NCBI RefSeq assembly: GCF_002236805.1
Contig: NZ_NIQA01000004.1
Location: forward strand, 186,001 to 250,000
Direction of reading: 5' to 3'
From: Pusillimonas sp. T2
GTDB lineage: Bacteria > Pseudomonadota > Gammaproteobacteria > Burkholderiales > Burkholderiaceae_B
Length of the DNA stretch: 64,000 nt
Shown: positions 17,906 through 24,112 of the stretch, piece by piece
Numbering within the stretch: the first letter of the stretch is position 1
Layout: every line of letters begins with the position of its first letter
Program-made: the position numbers and the translations under genes
Notes under the pieces: model-generated
Database searches by the model: none
Seen by the model: only the letters and a program-made list of their open reading frames with translations
Told to the model about the DNA's origin: nothing

Positions 17906-17923
17906 AAGTGTTTCGCTACACTT
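17906..17923 (-). other. 5'-leader hairpin of the hut operon
   Basis: AAGTGT (17906-17911) and ACACTT (17918-17923) form a 6-bp stem with a 6-nt loop. Read on the minus strand it would lie at the very 5' end of the transcript from the predicted promoter, about 25 nt before the start codon, where it could stabilise the message. A T-run follows it only in the opposite direction. Confidence 0.35.
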
Positions 17924-17931
17924 TTTTTTCT

Positions 17932-17959
17932 ATCATAATTTGTCTATACAACTTTGCAA
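17932..17959 (-). promoter_or_regulatory. Promoter of the hut/transport operon
   Basis: On the minus strand TTGCAA (17959-17954) and TATGAT (17937-17932) are spaced by 16 bp. The -35 box lies inside a TTTGCAAA palindrome (17953-17960), and the same palindrome recurs at 17966-17973, one 13-bp step upstream. The predicted start is near 17925, leaving a short leader with AAGGAG before ATG 17882. Confidence 0.6.
17940..17951. promoter_or_regulatory. HutC-type operator
   Basis: TTGTCTATACAA is an imperfect 12-bp palindrome (TTGT-N4-ACAA). From memory it resembles HutC operators of Pseudomonas and enterobacteria (TTGTATATACAA-like cores). It lies wholly within the spacer of the hut promoter and 95 bp upstream of the divergent hutC start, so one bound repressor could shut the operon and tune its own gene. 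Confidence 0.65.
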
Positions 17960-18045
17960 AGCCTATTTGCAAAAAAAATTTTCCGGGTGAAAATCCCGAT
18001 CTTTTATTTATGCAGTGCCTGCCCGTCGGGGAATGGAGCGAACGT

Positions 18046-18750
18046 ATGTCTGAACAGGAAGTCCCGCTTTATCAACGGATTAAGGACTATCTGTTGACTG
18101 AAATACAGGCGGGCAAGTGGCGCGAGGGGGAGGTCATCCCGCCAGAAGTTTCGTTGGCGCGCCAATTTGGTGTGTCGCGCATGACGGTGAATCGGGCAGT
18201 GCGAGAGCTGACGACCGAAAATATTTTGAAGCGTATTCAAGGGTCGGGCACCTATGTGGCGCACCGCAAGTATCAGGCCACCCTGGTGGCTATCAAAAAC
18301 ATTGCCGACGAAGTGCGCAGTCGAGCTCATCGGCACAGCAGTCAAGTGTTGTTACTTGAAAGTGCACCTGCGTCCGAGGCGCAGACGGTGCAGTTCGAGG
18401 TGCAGCCGGGTCACCTCTTATTTCATTCCATCATTGTTCATTTCGATAACCAGACGCCCATCCAGTACGAAGATCGTTGGGTCAACGCTGCGGTTGCCCC
18501 CGACTATATGACACTGGATTTTTCGGTCTCTACGCCGAATGAGCATTTGATGCGCGTGGCGCCCTTGCAAGGCGTGCGCTATTGCATCGAGGCGGTCAAC
18601 GCACCCGCTGATATTGCCGCTCATTTGCATGTGCCGGAACATGAGGCATGTTTGGTTCTGTACCGAACGACGTTGGCGCTGGACCAGGTCGCTTCGGTGG
18701 CGACGATGTGGTACCCAGGTAGCCGCTATCAGTTCGAGGGCCGGCTGTAG
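18046..18750 (+). CDS. hutC: Histidine-utilization repressor, GntR/HutC family
   Basis: A 234-residue regulator. Residues about 5-75 form the GntR winged helix (PLYQRIKDYLLTEIQAG, VSLARQFGVSRMTVNRAVREL, RIQGSGTYVA). Residues about 95-230 form the UTRA ligand domain, with YEDRWVNAAVAPDYM typical of HutC. ATG 18046 was chosen because GGAG lies 7 nt upstream and HutC proteins start here. An upstream in-frame ATG would only add a non-conserved tail. In known systems urocanate binding releases HutC from DNA. It is transcribed away from the hut operon across the shared operator region. Confidence 0.9.
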   Translation: MSEQEVPLYQRIKDYLLTEIQAGKWREGEVIPPEVSLARQFGVSRMTVNRAVRELTTENILKRIQGSGTYVAHRKYQATLVAIKNIADEVRSRAHRHSSQVLLLESAPASEAQTVQFEVQPGHLLFHSIIVHFDNQTPIQYEDRWVNAAVAPDYMTLDFSVSTPNEHLMRVAPLQGVRYCIEAVNAPADIAAHLHVPEHEACLVLYRTTLALDQVASVATMWYPGSRYQFEGRL

Positions 18751-18819
18751 TCAGGTTTACGAGGTGGCAGGGGCTTGTGTTGGGCAGCCGTGCCGCCCGT
18801 TGCCGCTTGTTTCTGAAAT

Positions 18820-19443
18820 TTAGTCTGGTGCCGAAATATTCAACGGCGTAGCACCGCATTCCTGCACCAGCTTGGCATCGTGGCTGGCAAACAGCACCAC
18901 ACGATCGCGACCCCAGGTTTTGAAAACGTCGGCCAGTACGGCACAGGAGGCCGAGTCCAGTCCGCTGCTCGGGCCATCGGCAACCACCACGGTCGGGTTG
19001 CCCAACGCTGCAGCGGTCAAGTAAACCTTGCGGCGCATCCCCGTCGACATTTGTTCAAAACGTTTGTCCAGGTGCTCTGTCAGTTCAAACCGCGACGCAA
19101 GCTCAATCACACTGTCGTCGATCGCTACATTTTTTTCCGCGGCGACACGCTCCAGCAGTGCCCGTCCGGTCATGTCCGGAAACTGCAGGCAATCGTCGGG
19201 GATGTAGGCCAGGCGCAGTTTTGCTTCGCGCGGTGCTTTTTTTAACGAATGCCCGTCAACCCAGACGTCGCCCGAGCTGGGCGCCATCGCACCCGCAATA
19301 ATAGCCAGCAAGCTGGTCTTTCCTGTGCTTTCTTCTTCGCACAGGGCCACGCAGCCCGGTTCGAAGCTACGGTTCAGCCCCTCGAATACAAGGTGATCGT
19401 CATAGCGTTTGGTTAGGTTTTCGATGCGTAACATGTGAGTCAT
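18820..19443 (-). CDS. ABC-type ATPase subunit with degenerate nucleotide-binding motifs
   Basis: A 207-residue stand-alone ABC ATPase. The fold is clear from MLRIENLTKRYDDHLVFEGL, a D-loop SGLDS and a switch histidine in VLFASHD. The key motifs are altered. Walker A reads EEESTGKT (residues 36-43) instead of GxxGxGKT. The signature is MSTGMRRKV instead of LSGGQ. Walker B is VVVADGP, so the catalytic Glu after Asp156 is Gly157. Lys42-Thr43 and Asp156 remain, so nucleotide may still bind while hydrolysis is probably weak. No permease is adjacent. It follows the deoxyribosyltransferase-like gene by 4 bp, implying co-transcription. The start could be the second ATG (19434). Confidence 0.75.
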   Translation of the reverse strand: MTHMLRIENLTKRYDDHLVFEGLNRSFEPGCVALCEEESTGKTSLLAIIAGAMAPSSGDVWVDGHSLKKAPREAKLRLAYIPDDCLQFPDMTGRALLERVAAEKNVAIDDSVIELASRFELTEHLDKRFEQMSTGMRRKVYLTAAALGNPTVVVADGPSSGLDSASCAVLADVFKTWGRDRVVLFASHDAKLVQECGATPLNISAPD

Positions 19444-19447
19444 TTGC

Positions 19448-19954
19448 TTAATTTCGTTTATCGCTCGGGCCCAGTAAATGCTTTGCCATGGCCGAAATGG
19501 CCGCTTCTACCGTCGGGCTATAGCCTTGCCATTGACAGGCCAGCATCAGGTTTCGGGGCAGGCTGAAGTCTTCGACCAGCCAACCCTGAGTGCAATGCCC
19601 TTGATCATCGTGGGCGACTTGCTGTCGCAGGTCGCCCGCCCACGGGAAATACGCCCAGACGGGTTTACCCAAAGCCACGGCAACGCCCACTTCAAACACT
19701 GTGCCGGAATCGGGTTCGGCGCCTCGAAACGGTTCGAGGTTGGCGACAACCCCGTCTGCCTGCGCGATCATGCGCATATTGGCTTGTGCAATGGCCGATG
19801 CAGTTTGCTGCGGTGTCGCCGCTGGCGCAATCTCGTTATCCAGCGGGTACAGGCCGATCAGACCTTGTTGTTGGCAAAGGGCTTGTAAATGTTTGCCCCA
19901 GACGTGGCTATCGGGGCGAAACACATCAGGGCCGGCCAGATATACTTTTTTCAC
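19448..19954 (-). CDS. Nucleoside 2-deoxyribosyltransferase-like protein
   Basis: A 168-residue protein of the nucleoside 2-deoxyribosyltransferase family. KKVYLAGPDVF at the N-terminus, ADGVVANLEPFRGAEPDSGTVFEVGVAVALGKPVWAY in the middle, and a C-terminal VEDFSLPRNLML block are family landmarks. The Glu of the VFEVG segment corresponds to the catalytic nucleophile. These enzymes exchange bases on deoxyribonucleosides or hydrolyse nucleotides. The start codon is GTG, with no obvious Shine-Dalgarno site. It is the likely first gene of a two-gene unit with the degenerate ABC ATPase. Confidence 0.8.
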   Translation of the reverse strand: MKKVYLAGPDVFRPDSHVWGKHLQALCQQQGLIGLYPLDNEIAPAATPQQTASAIAQANMRMIAQADGVVANLEPFRGAEPDSGTVFEVGVAVALGKPVWAYFPWAGDLRQQVAHDDQGHCTQGWLVEDFSLPRNLMLACQWQGYSPTVEAAISAMAKHLLGPSDKRN

Positions 19955-20103
19955 AATGGGTGTTCTGTTGGGTTGAGTGTGTTAATAGTGTGTTGCTGCA
20001 GTCTTTGGGTGCCCTTGCTTTTGCAGCAGGCGCTGACCATTTTAGGCCAGTATCGGGCGCGTGTAGGTGCTAAGCTTGCAGCGTAAAACGTGAGGTTTAA
20101 AAA

Positions 20104-20778
20104 ATGAATTGTCGTCAAATTTTTGCGGGTTGTCTTATTGCAATCTTGGCCATCGCGCCGGGTCTATCGGCGGGCGCTGACGCGGCGGGTAATACGCCGT
20201 TGCATGTTGCAGCGGCTAAAAATGACATTGTCAGCCTTAAACAGCTGTTGGCCGATGGCGTCAGTGTCGACGCCCGCAATGACAACGGCGAGACTGCGCT
20301 TTTGGTGGCGACTCACGCCAACCTGGTCGACGCGGCTGCCGCATTGATTAATGCCGGAGCCGACGTCAACGCCAAAGACCGCATCAACGACAGCCCCTAT
20401 CTTTATGCTGGCGCCCGCGGGCATCTCGACATTCTGAAGATGGCCTTGTCGCATGGTGCCGACTTAAAAAGCACCAATCGTTACGGCGGTACGGCACTTA
20501 TTCCGGCGGCCGAACGTGGCCATGTCGATACGGTACGCACTTTGATCGAGGCGGGCGTAGACGTAGACCATGTTAATCGGCTGGGGTGGACTGCGCTTCT
20601 AGAGGCAATCATTCTTGGCGCTGGCGGCGAGCCGCACCAGCAAATTGTGGCGCTTCTGATCAACGCCGGGGCCGATGTCAATCTTGCCGATGACAAAGGT
20701 GTTACGCCGCTGCAGCACGCGCGTTCACGTGGCTATAAAGAGATCGAAAGCATGCTGAAAGCTGCCGGAGCCCGTTGA
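20104..20778 (+). CDS. Exported ankyrin-repeat protein
   Basis: A 224-residue protein. Residues 1 to about 25 form a signal peptide (FAGCLIAILAIAPGLSAGA). The rest is about six ankyrin repeats with the TPLHVAAAKND, ETALLVATHAN, and GADVNAKD patterns, so the mature protein is a periplasmic binding scaffold. A GAGG site lies upstream of the ATG. Its stop overlaps the TTG start of the next gene (TTGA), so translation is coupled to the MFS transporter. The partner protein is unknown. Periplasmic ankyrin proteins have been linked to oxidative-stress defence in other bacteria, but nothing here confirms that. Confidence 0.8.
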   Translation: MNCRQIFAGCLIAILAIAPGLSAGADAAGNTPLHVAAAKNDIVSLKQLLADGVSVDARNDNGETALLVATHANLVDAAAALINAGADVNAKDRINDSPYLYAGARGHLDILKMALSHGADLKSTNRYGGTALIPAAERGHVDTVRTLIEAGVDVDHVNRLGWTALLEAIILGAGGEPHQQIVALLINAGADVNLADDKGVTPLQHARSRGYKEIESMLKAAGAR

Positions 20779-22001
20779 GCGTGTCCAGTATCCATAACGC
20801 TCAACCAGCACCGTCAGCGTCAACGGCTGTCCTTTTGGCTGCAGTTGTTCTTATCGGTCTTAACTTGCGGCCCTTCATCACGGGGGTAGGGCCTCTGGCC
20901 GCCGATATCAGCCAGGCCACCGGCCTCGATTTAAAAGGCATTTCGCTGCTTACCCTGGTACCCATGCTGCTGATGGGTGTCTTTGCATTTGCCGGCCCTG
21001 TGCTGCAAGCGCGTATCGGCGGGCGTCTTTCCATGGTGATCGCCCTAGTGTTGCTTGTGGCCGGTTCGTTCTTGCGTTTGTTTACCACCAATGGCTGGCA
21101 GTTGATCGGTACGGCGGCTTTACTTGGCCTCGGTGCCGCAGTTGTGCAGGCCGTACTTCCTGGGGTTATTAAACGTCAATTGCCACAGCGTGTCGGCATG
21201 GTAATGGGGCTGTATTCTGCCATGTTGATGGGCGGCGGTGCGTTGGGGGCGCAAGTATCGCCCTGGGTGGCTACAGCTACTGGCAATTGGCATGTCGGAC
21301 TCGCCTGGATGGCATTGCCGGCGGCCGTAGCGCTGTTGCTTGTAGCTCGCTACTTACCTCGCGATGTTCCCGTTTTTCCGGCCCGTCTGTCATTGTCCGC
21401 CTATCTTCGCCGGCCCCGCGTCTGGCTGCTGATGGTTTGTTTTGGGCTGGTCAACGGGGGATACTCAACGGCGGTAGCGTGGCTGGCGCCTTTCTACCGA
21501 GAATTTGGATGGAGCGCCTCTGCCAGTGGCAGTTTGCTGGCGTATATGTCGGTTTGCCAGGCAGTAACGGCCCTAACGCTACCTATACTCGCTCGAAAAG
21601 GAAAAGATCGTCGGCCCTGGTTGGCGCTGGTGCTGGCCATGCAGGCGATTGGCTTTGCAGGGCTGGCCTTTTGGCCATTGGCGGCGCCACTGATCTGGTC
21701 CATGCTGCTGGGGGCCGGTCTGGGCGGATGTTTTGCCTTGTCGCTTATTGTGGCGCTCGATCACCTGCCCGATCCCACTCAAGCTGGCACGCTGTCGGCT
21801 TTGATGCAAGGCGGCGGCTTTCTTATTGCCGCTATGCCGCCCTGGATTGTCGCAGCGCTGCACGAGTCCACTGGCGGCTTCGGCGCCGGCTGGGCAATGC
21901 ATCTGGGTTGCGTCGTTGTAGTGGCCGCGTTGTATTGGCAAGTATCGCCCGCAAGTTATGCCCGAAGTATGAATATGGCGGGCAAGGGCGCGGCTGTTTG
22001 A
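20775..22001 (+). CDS. MFS transporter, CynX/NimT-like
   Basis: A 408-residue major-facilitator protein with about 12 membrane segments. LIGLNLRPFITGVGPLAADI at the N-terminus and MGLYSAMLMGGGALGAQVSP in helix 4-5 are characteristic of the CynX/NimT (cyanate/2-nitroimidazole) branch. The start is uncertain. TTG 20775 overlaps the preceding stop and has GGAG 4 nt upstream, while GTG 20781 is 10 nt from the same site. The last six codons and the stop lie inside the repeat element that begins at 21981. The substrate is not predictable, though small organic anions or drugs are typical. Confidence 0.8.
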   Translation: MSVSSIHNAQPAPSASTAVLLAAVVLIGLNLRPFITGVGPLAADISQATGLDLKGISLLTLVPMLLMGVFAFAGPVLQARIGGRLSMVIALVLLVAGSFLRLFTTNGWQLIGTAALLGLGAAVVQAVLPGVIKRQLPQRVGMVMGLYSAMLMGGGALGAQVSPWVATATGNWHVGLAWMALPAAVALLLVARYLPRDVPVFPARLSLSAYLRRPRVWLLMVCFGLVNGGYSTAVAWLAPFYREFGWSASASGSLLAYMSVCQAVTALTLPILARKGKDRRPWLALVLAMQAIGFAGLAFWPLAAPLIWSMLLGAGLGGCFALSLIVALDHLPDPTQAGTLSALMQGGGFLIAAMPPWIVAALHESTGGFGAGWAMHLGCVVVVAALYWQVSPASYARSMNMAGKGAAV

Positions 22002-22110
22002 GTGGGCGTTTTCGACCCATTGGGTCGAGCCCACGAGTTCCGCGCTCGCCACGGGCAAGGTCTGGACGCTGGGAAGCCCCTTAGGGCCATGCGATGCGTG
22101 GCAAGACCTG
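21981..22110. repeat. Structured intergenic repeat element, copy B
   Basis: This copy shares its core and right flank with 7211-7340, including CGCCACGGGCAAGG and AGGGCCATGCGATGC. It folds the same way. GGGCGCGG (21986-21993) pairs with CCGCGCTC (22040-22047) using one G-T wobble. GTGGGC (22002-22007) pairs with GCCCAC (22029-22034), and CGACCC (22013-22018) pairs with GGGTCG (22022-22027). Several stem positions differ from copy A while pairing is kept. The left end overlaps the MFS coding sequence, and the terminal repeats seen in copy A are missing. Confidence 0.7.
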
Positions 22111-22170
22111 TCTTGCAAAGGTCCCGCCTCAATACTCAGAAAAACCCGCGCCCAACAAAAGCCCACAAAG

Positions 22171-22202
22171 AAAAAGGGCCTTCCCGAAGGAAGGCCCTTT
22201 TA
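22171..22202. terminator. Rho-independent terminator of tRNA-Arg (also usable from the MFS side)
   Basis: GGGCCTTCC (22176-22184), loop CGAA, GGAAGGCCC (22189-22197), flanked by AAAAA and TTTTT, gives an ideal hairpin with a U-run on both strands. It lies directly downstream of the leftward tRNA gene. Confidence 0.9.
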
Positions 22203-22206
22203 AATA

Positions 22207-22283
22207 TGGCGCGGCTGGCAGGATTCGAACCCACGACCCCTTGGTTCGTAGCCAAGTACTCTATCCAACTGAGCTACAGCCGC
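22207..22283 (-). tRNA. tRNA-Arg (anticodon ACG)
   Basis: Read on the minus strand, a 77-nt cloverleaf begins GCGGCTG and ends CAGCCGC, a discriminator G, then an encoded CCA. The D-arm is GCTCAGTTGGATAGAGT. The anticodon loop CTACGAA is closed by CTTGG and CCAAG, and the T-loop has GGTTCGAATCC. The ACG anticodon is normally edited to ICG and reads CGU, CGC and CGA. Confidence 0.97.
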
Positions 22284-22297
22284 TGTAAAGAAGCGAA

Positions 22298-22326
22298 ACT
22301 ATAACATAACTTTTTTGCGGTGTCAT
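22298..22326 (-). promoter_or_regulatory. Promoter of tRNA-Arg
   Basis: On the minus strand ATGACA (22326-22321) and TATAGT (22303-22298) are spaced by exactly 17 bp, each matching consensus at five of six positions. The predicted start lies about 8 nt before the mature tRNA. Confidence 0.7.
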
Positions 22327-22563
22327 GTAAAAGCCAGAAAAATTTTTTGTTTTTATTTTCCGGCCTGTGTCTTTTGAACACAGAAGTTTCACGAAGGGCG
22401 CAACTATAACAAAAAAATCGGCCCTGCGCGCCAGTCCTGCAAAATAATTTGCATCCGCCGCACTCAGACCCCTTCCTTCCTATAATTGCCCCCATCAAAT
22501 AAACACCCAGTACACAGGCGGCTGCATGTCGCCTTGTGCATCAAGACAATATCGGGGGCCGCC
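22327..22563. other. AT-rich divergent intergenic region upstream of tRNA-Arg and the FMN dehydrogenase
   Basis: No gene was found. The stretch has several A/T runs of seven or more bases. TATAAT at 22481-22486 is a possible -10 box for the rightward dehydrogenase gene, but no matching -35 box is visible. A second TATAGT on the minus strand (near 22404) lacks a good -35 box. An in-frame TTG at 22486 would extend the dehydrogenase by 26 residues with no family likeness. Confidence 0.4.
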
Positions 22564-23709
22564 TTGACCAACCTATCCAAAATGACCTGCATCGAAGACC
22601 TGCATCGTGCTGCCAAGCGTCGTGTCCCCCGCATGTTTTACGAATACGTTGCTGCTGGGTCCTGGACAGAAAGCACCTTGCACGCCAACGAAGCCGATCT
22701 TCAGCGCATCAAGTTTCGCCAGCGCGTGGCCGTGGATATCGAACACCGTAGTATTCGTAGCACCATGCTGGGCCACGACGTGGCTATGCCCGTTGCCATT
22801 GCGCCCACTGGGCTGACCGGCATGTTGCATGCCGACGGCGAAATGCTGGCCGCCCGCGCCGCCAATAAATTCGGTATTCCGTTTACGCTGTCCACCATGA
22901 GTATCTGCTCTATTGAGGATGTGGCCGAATTTACGCAGGCGCCATTCTGGTTTCAACTGTATGTCATGCGCGACAAAGACTTCATGAAAAGCCTCATTCA
23001 GCGCGCGAAGGCAGCCCAATGCTCCGCGTTGGTGGTTACCCTTGACCTCCAAGTCATGGGTCAGCGTCACAACGACATTAAAAACGGCCTGACCGCGCCG
23101 CCAAAGCCCACCTTACGCAACCTGCTGAACCTGGCCACTAAACCGCACTGGTGCTTGGGCATGGCGCAAACACAGCGTCGTACCTTCCGTAATATCGTGG
23201 GTCATGCCAAAGGTGTTACCGACGTCTCATCGCTGGGTGCCTGGACAGCCGAGCAGTTCGACCCCCGCCTGAACTGGGACGATATCAAGCGCATCAAAGA
23301 GCTTTGGGGGGGCAAGCTCGTGCTCAAAGGCGTCATGGAAGTTGAGGATGCCCAAGCTGCAGCCGATGCTGGCGCCGATGCCATCGTCGTATCCAACCAT
23401 GGTGGTCGTCAGCTGGATGGTGCGCCGTCGCCTATTGAGGTACTGCCTGAAATTGTCAGTGTGGTCGGCAATCAGACTGAGGTCTGGATGGACAGCGGGA
23501 TAAGGTCGGGTCAAGACGTGTTGCGCGCCATTGCCCTGGGTGCCAAAGGCACCATGATCGGTCGCTCGTTCTTATATGGCCTGGGCGCCGCCGGTGAGGC
23601 CGGCGTTACCCGTTGCCTTGAAATTATGGCCAAAGAGCTTGACCTGACCATGGCCTTTTGTGGTCATAACGACATTAACCGCGTCAACGCCGATATTTTG
23701 CGGCGTTGA
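22564..23709 (+). CDS. FMN-dependent alpha-hydroxy-acid dehydrogenase (lactate dehydrogenase-like)
   Basis: A 381-residue TIM-barrel flavoenzyme. MTCIEDLHRAAKRRVPRMFYEYVAAGSWTE at the N-terminus, PVAIAPTGLTGMLHADGE for FMN binding, and VVSNHGGRQLDGAPSPIE with the catalytic His and Arg define the glycolate/lactate oxidase family. It probably oxidises L-lactate or a related 2-hydroxyacid and passes electrons to the respiratory chain. I chose TTG 22564 because GGGGG lies 6 nt upstream and homologues start with a similar TNLSKMTCIEDL. The ATG at 22582 is the alternative. It is convergent with the ferritin-like gene. Calling it lldD would be premature, since several paralogous groups exist. Confidence 0.85.
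   Translation: MTNLSKMTCIEDLHRAAKRRVPRMFYEYVAAGSWTESTLHANEADLQRIKFRQRVAVDIEHRSIRSTMLGHDVAMPVAIAPTGLTGMLHADGEMLAARAANKFGIPFTLSTMSICSIEDVAEFTQAPFWFQLYVMRDKDFMKSLIQRAKAAQCSALVVTLDLQVMGQRHNDIKNGLTAPPKPTLRNLLNLATKPHWCLGMAQTQRRTFRNIVGHAKGVTDVSSLGAWTAEQFDPRLNWDDIKRIKELWGGKLVLKGVMEVEDAQAAADAGADAIVVSNHGGRQLDGAPSPIEVLPEIVSVVGNQTEVWMDSGIRSGQDVLRAIALGAKGTMIGRSFLYGLGAAGEAGVTRCLEIMAKELDLTMAFCGHNDINRVNADILRR
23685..23708 (+). other. Stem-loop over the stop codon of the FMN dehydrogenase
   Basis: CAACGCCG (23685-23692) and CGGCGTTG (23701-23708) form a perfect 8-bp stem overlapping the stop codon TGA (23707-23709). No T-run follows, so it is more likely a message-end structure than a complete intrinsic terminator. 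Confidence 0.35.
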
Positions 23710-23731
23710 ACGCGGTACAGGTTGGTGCCGG

Positions 23732-24019
23732 TTAGTGGTGGTCCAACTTTTTGTCGGTAAACAGCCAGTCGCGTAATTCTTTGTCAAACACTGGGTCGCG
23801 GCGGCGAATCCATTCTAGGGTCATGGCTGCGTGCTCTTTTTCTTCGTCGCGGTTGTGTTCAAGAATCGCTTTGAGTTCAGGGTCTTTACAGGCATCGACG
23901 CGCTGGTTGTACCAGTCGACGGCCTCGAGCTCTTCCATGAGCGAAACAATAGCGCGATGCATGTCGCGCGTTTCGTTGCTAAGTTCGGATACGGGTTCGT
24001 GATAGCCTTCATTTGACAT
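23732..24019 (-). CDS. Encapsulated-ferritin-like protein (EncFtn family)
   Basis: A 95-residue, two-helix protein. HEPVSELSNETRDMHRAIVS, MEELEAVDWYNQRVDA and HNRDEEKEHAAMTLEWIRR closely follow, from memory, the Rhodospirillum rubrum encapsulated ferritin. The residues corresponding to its ferroxidase site are all present: Glu30, Glu60 and His63, with the accessory Glu29, Glu32, Trp36 and Tyr37. It should assemble as an annular decamer that oxidises Fe(II). It ends LFTDKKLDHH with no recognisable C-terminal encapsulin-targeting tail, and no encapsulin gene lies within the window. AAGGAG precedes ATG 24019, and a longer open frame to 24127 lacks similarity. Confidence 0.85.
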   Translation of the reverse strand: MSNEGYHEPVSELSNETRDMHRAIVSLMEELEAVDWYNQRVDACKDPELKAILEHNRDEEKEHAAMTLEWIRRRDPVFDKELRDWLFTDKKLDHH

Positions 24020-24112
24020 CTGTAGCTCCTTTATTCGAGCCTTAAAAATAGCACAAACCCAAGGTATAGTGACTTCCATACCCCGGATCCGCCCGGGGCC
24101 GAAAGGCGCGCC

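Noticed and set aside
17906-17930. Plus-strand terminator (hairpin AAGTGT/ACACTT followed by T8)
   Set aside because: No rightward gene ends there. The 6-bp stem is weak and it is better explained as the leader hairpin of the leftward hut transcript.
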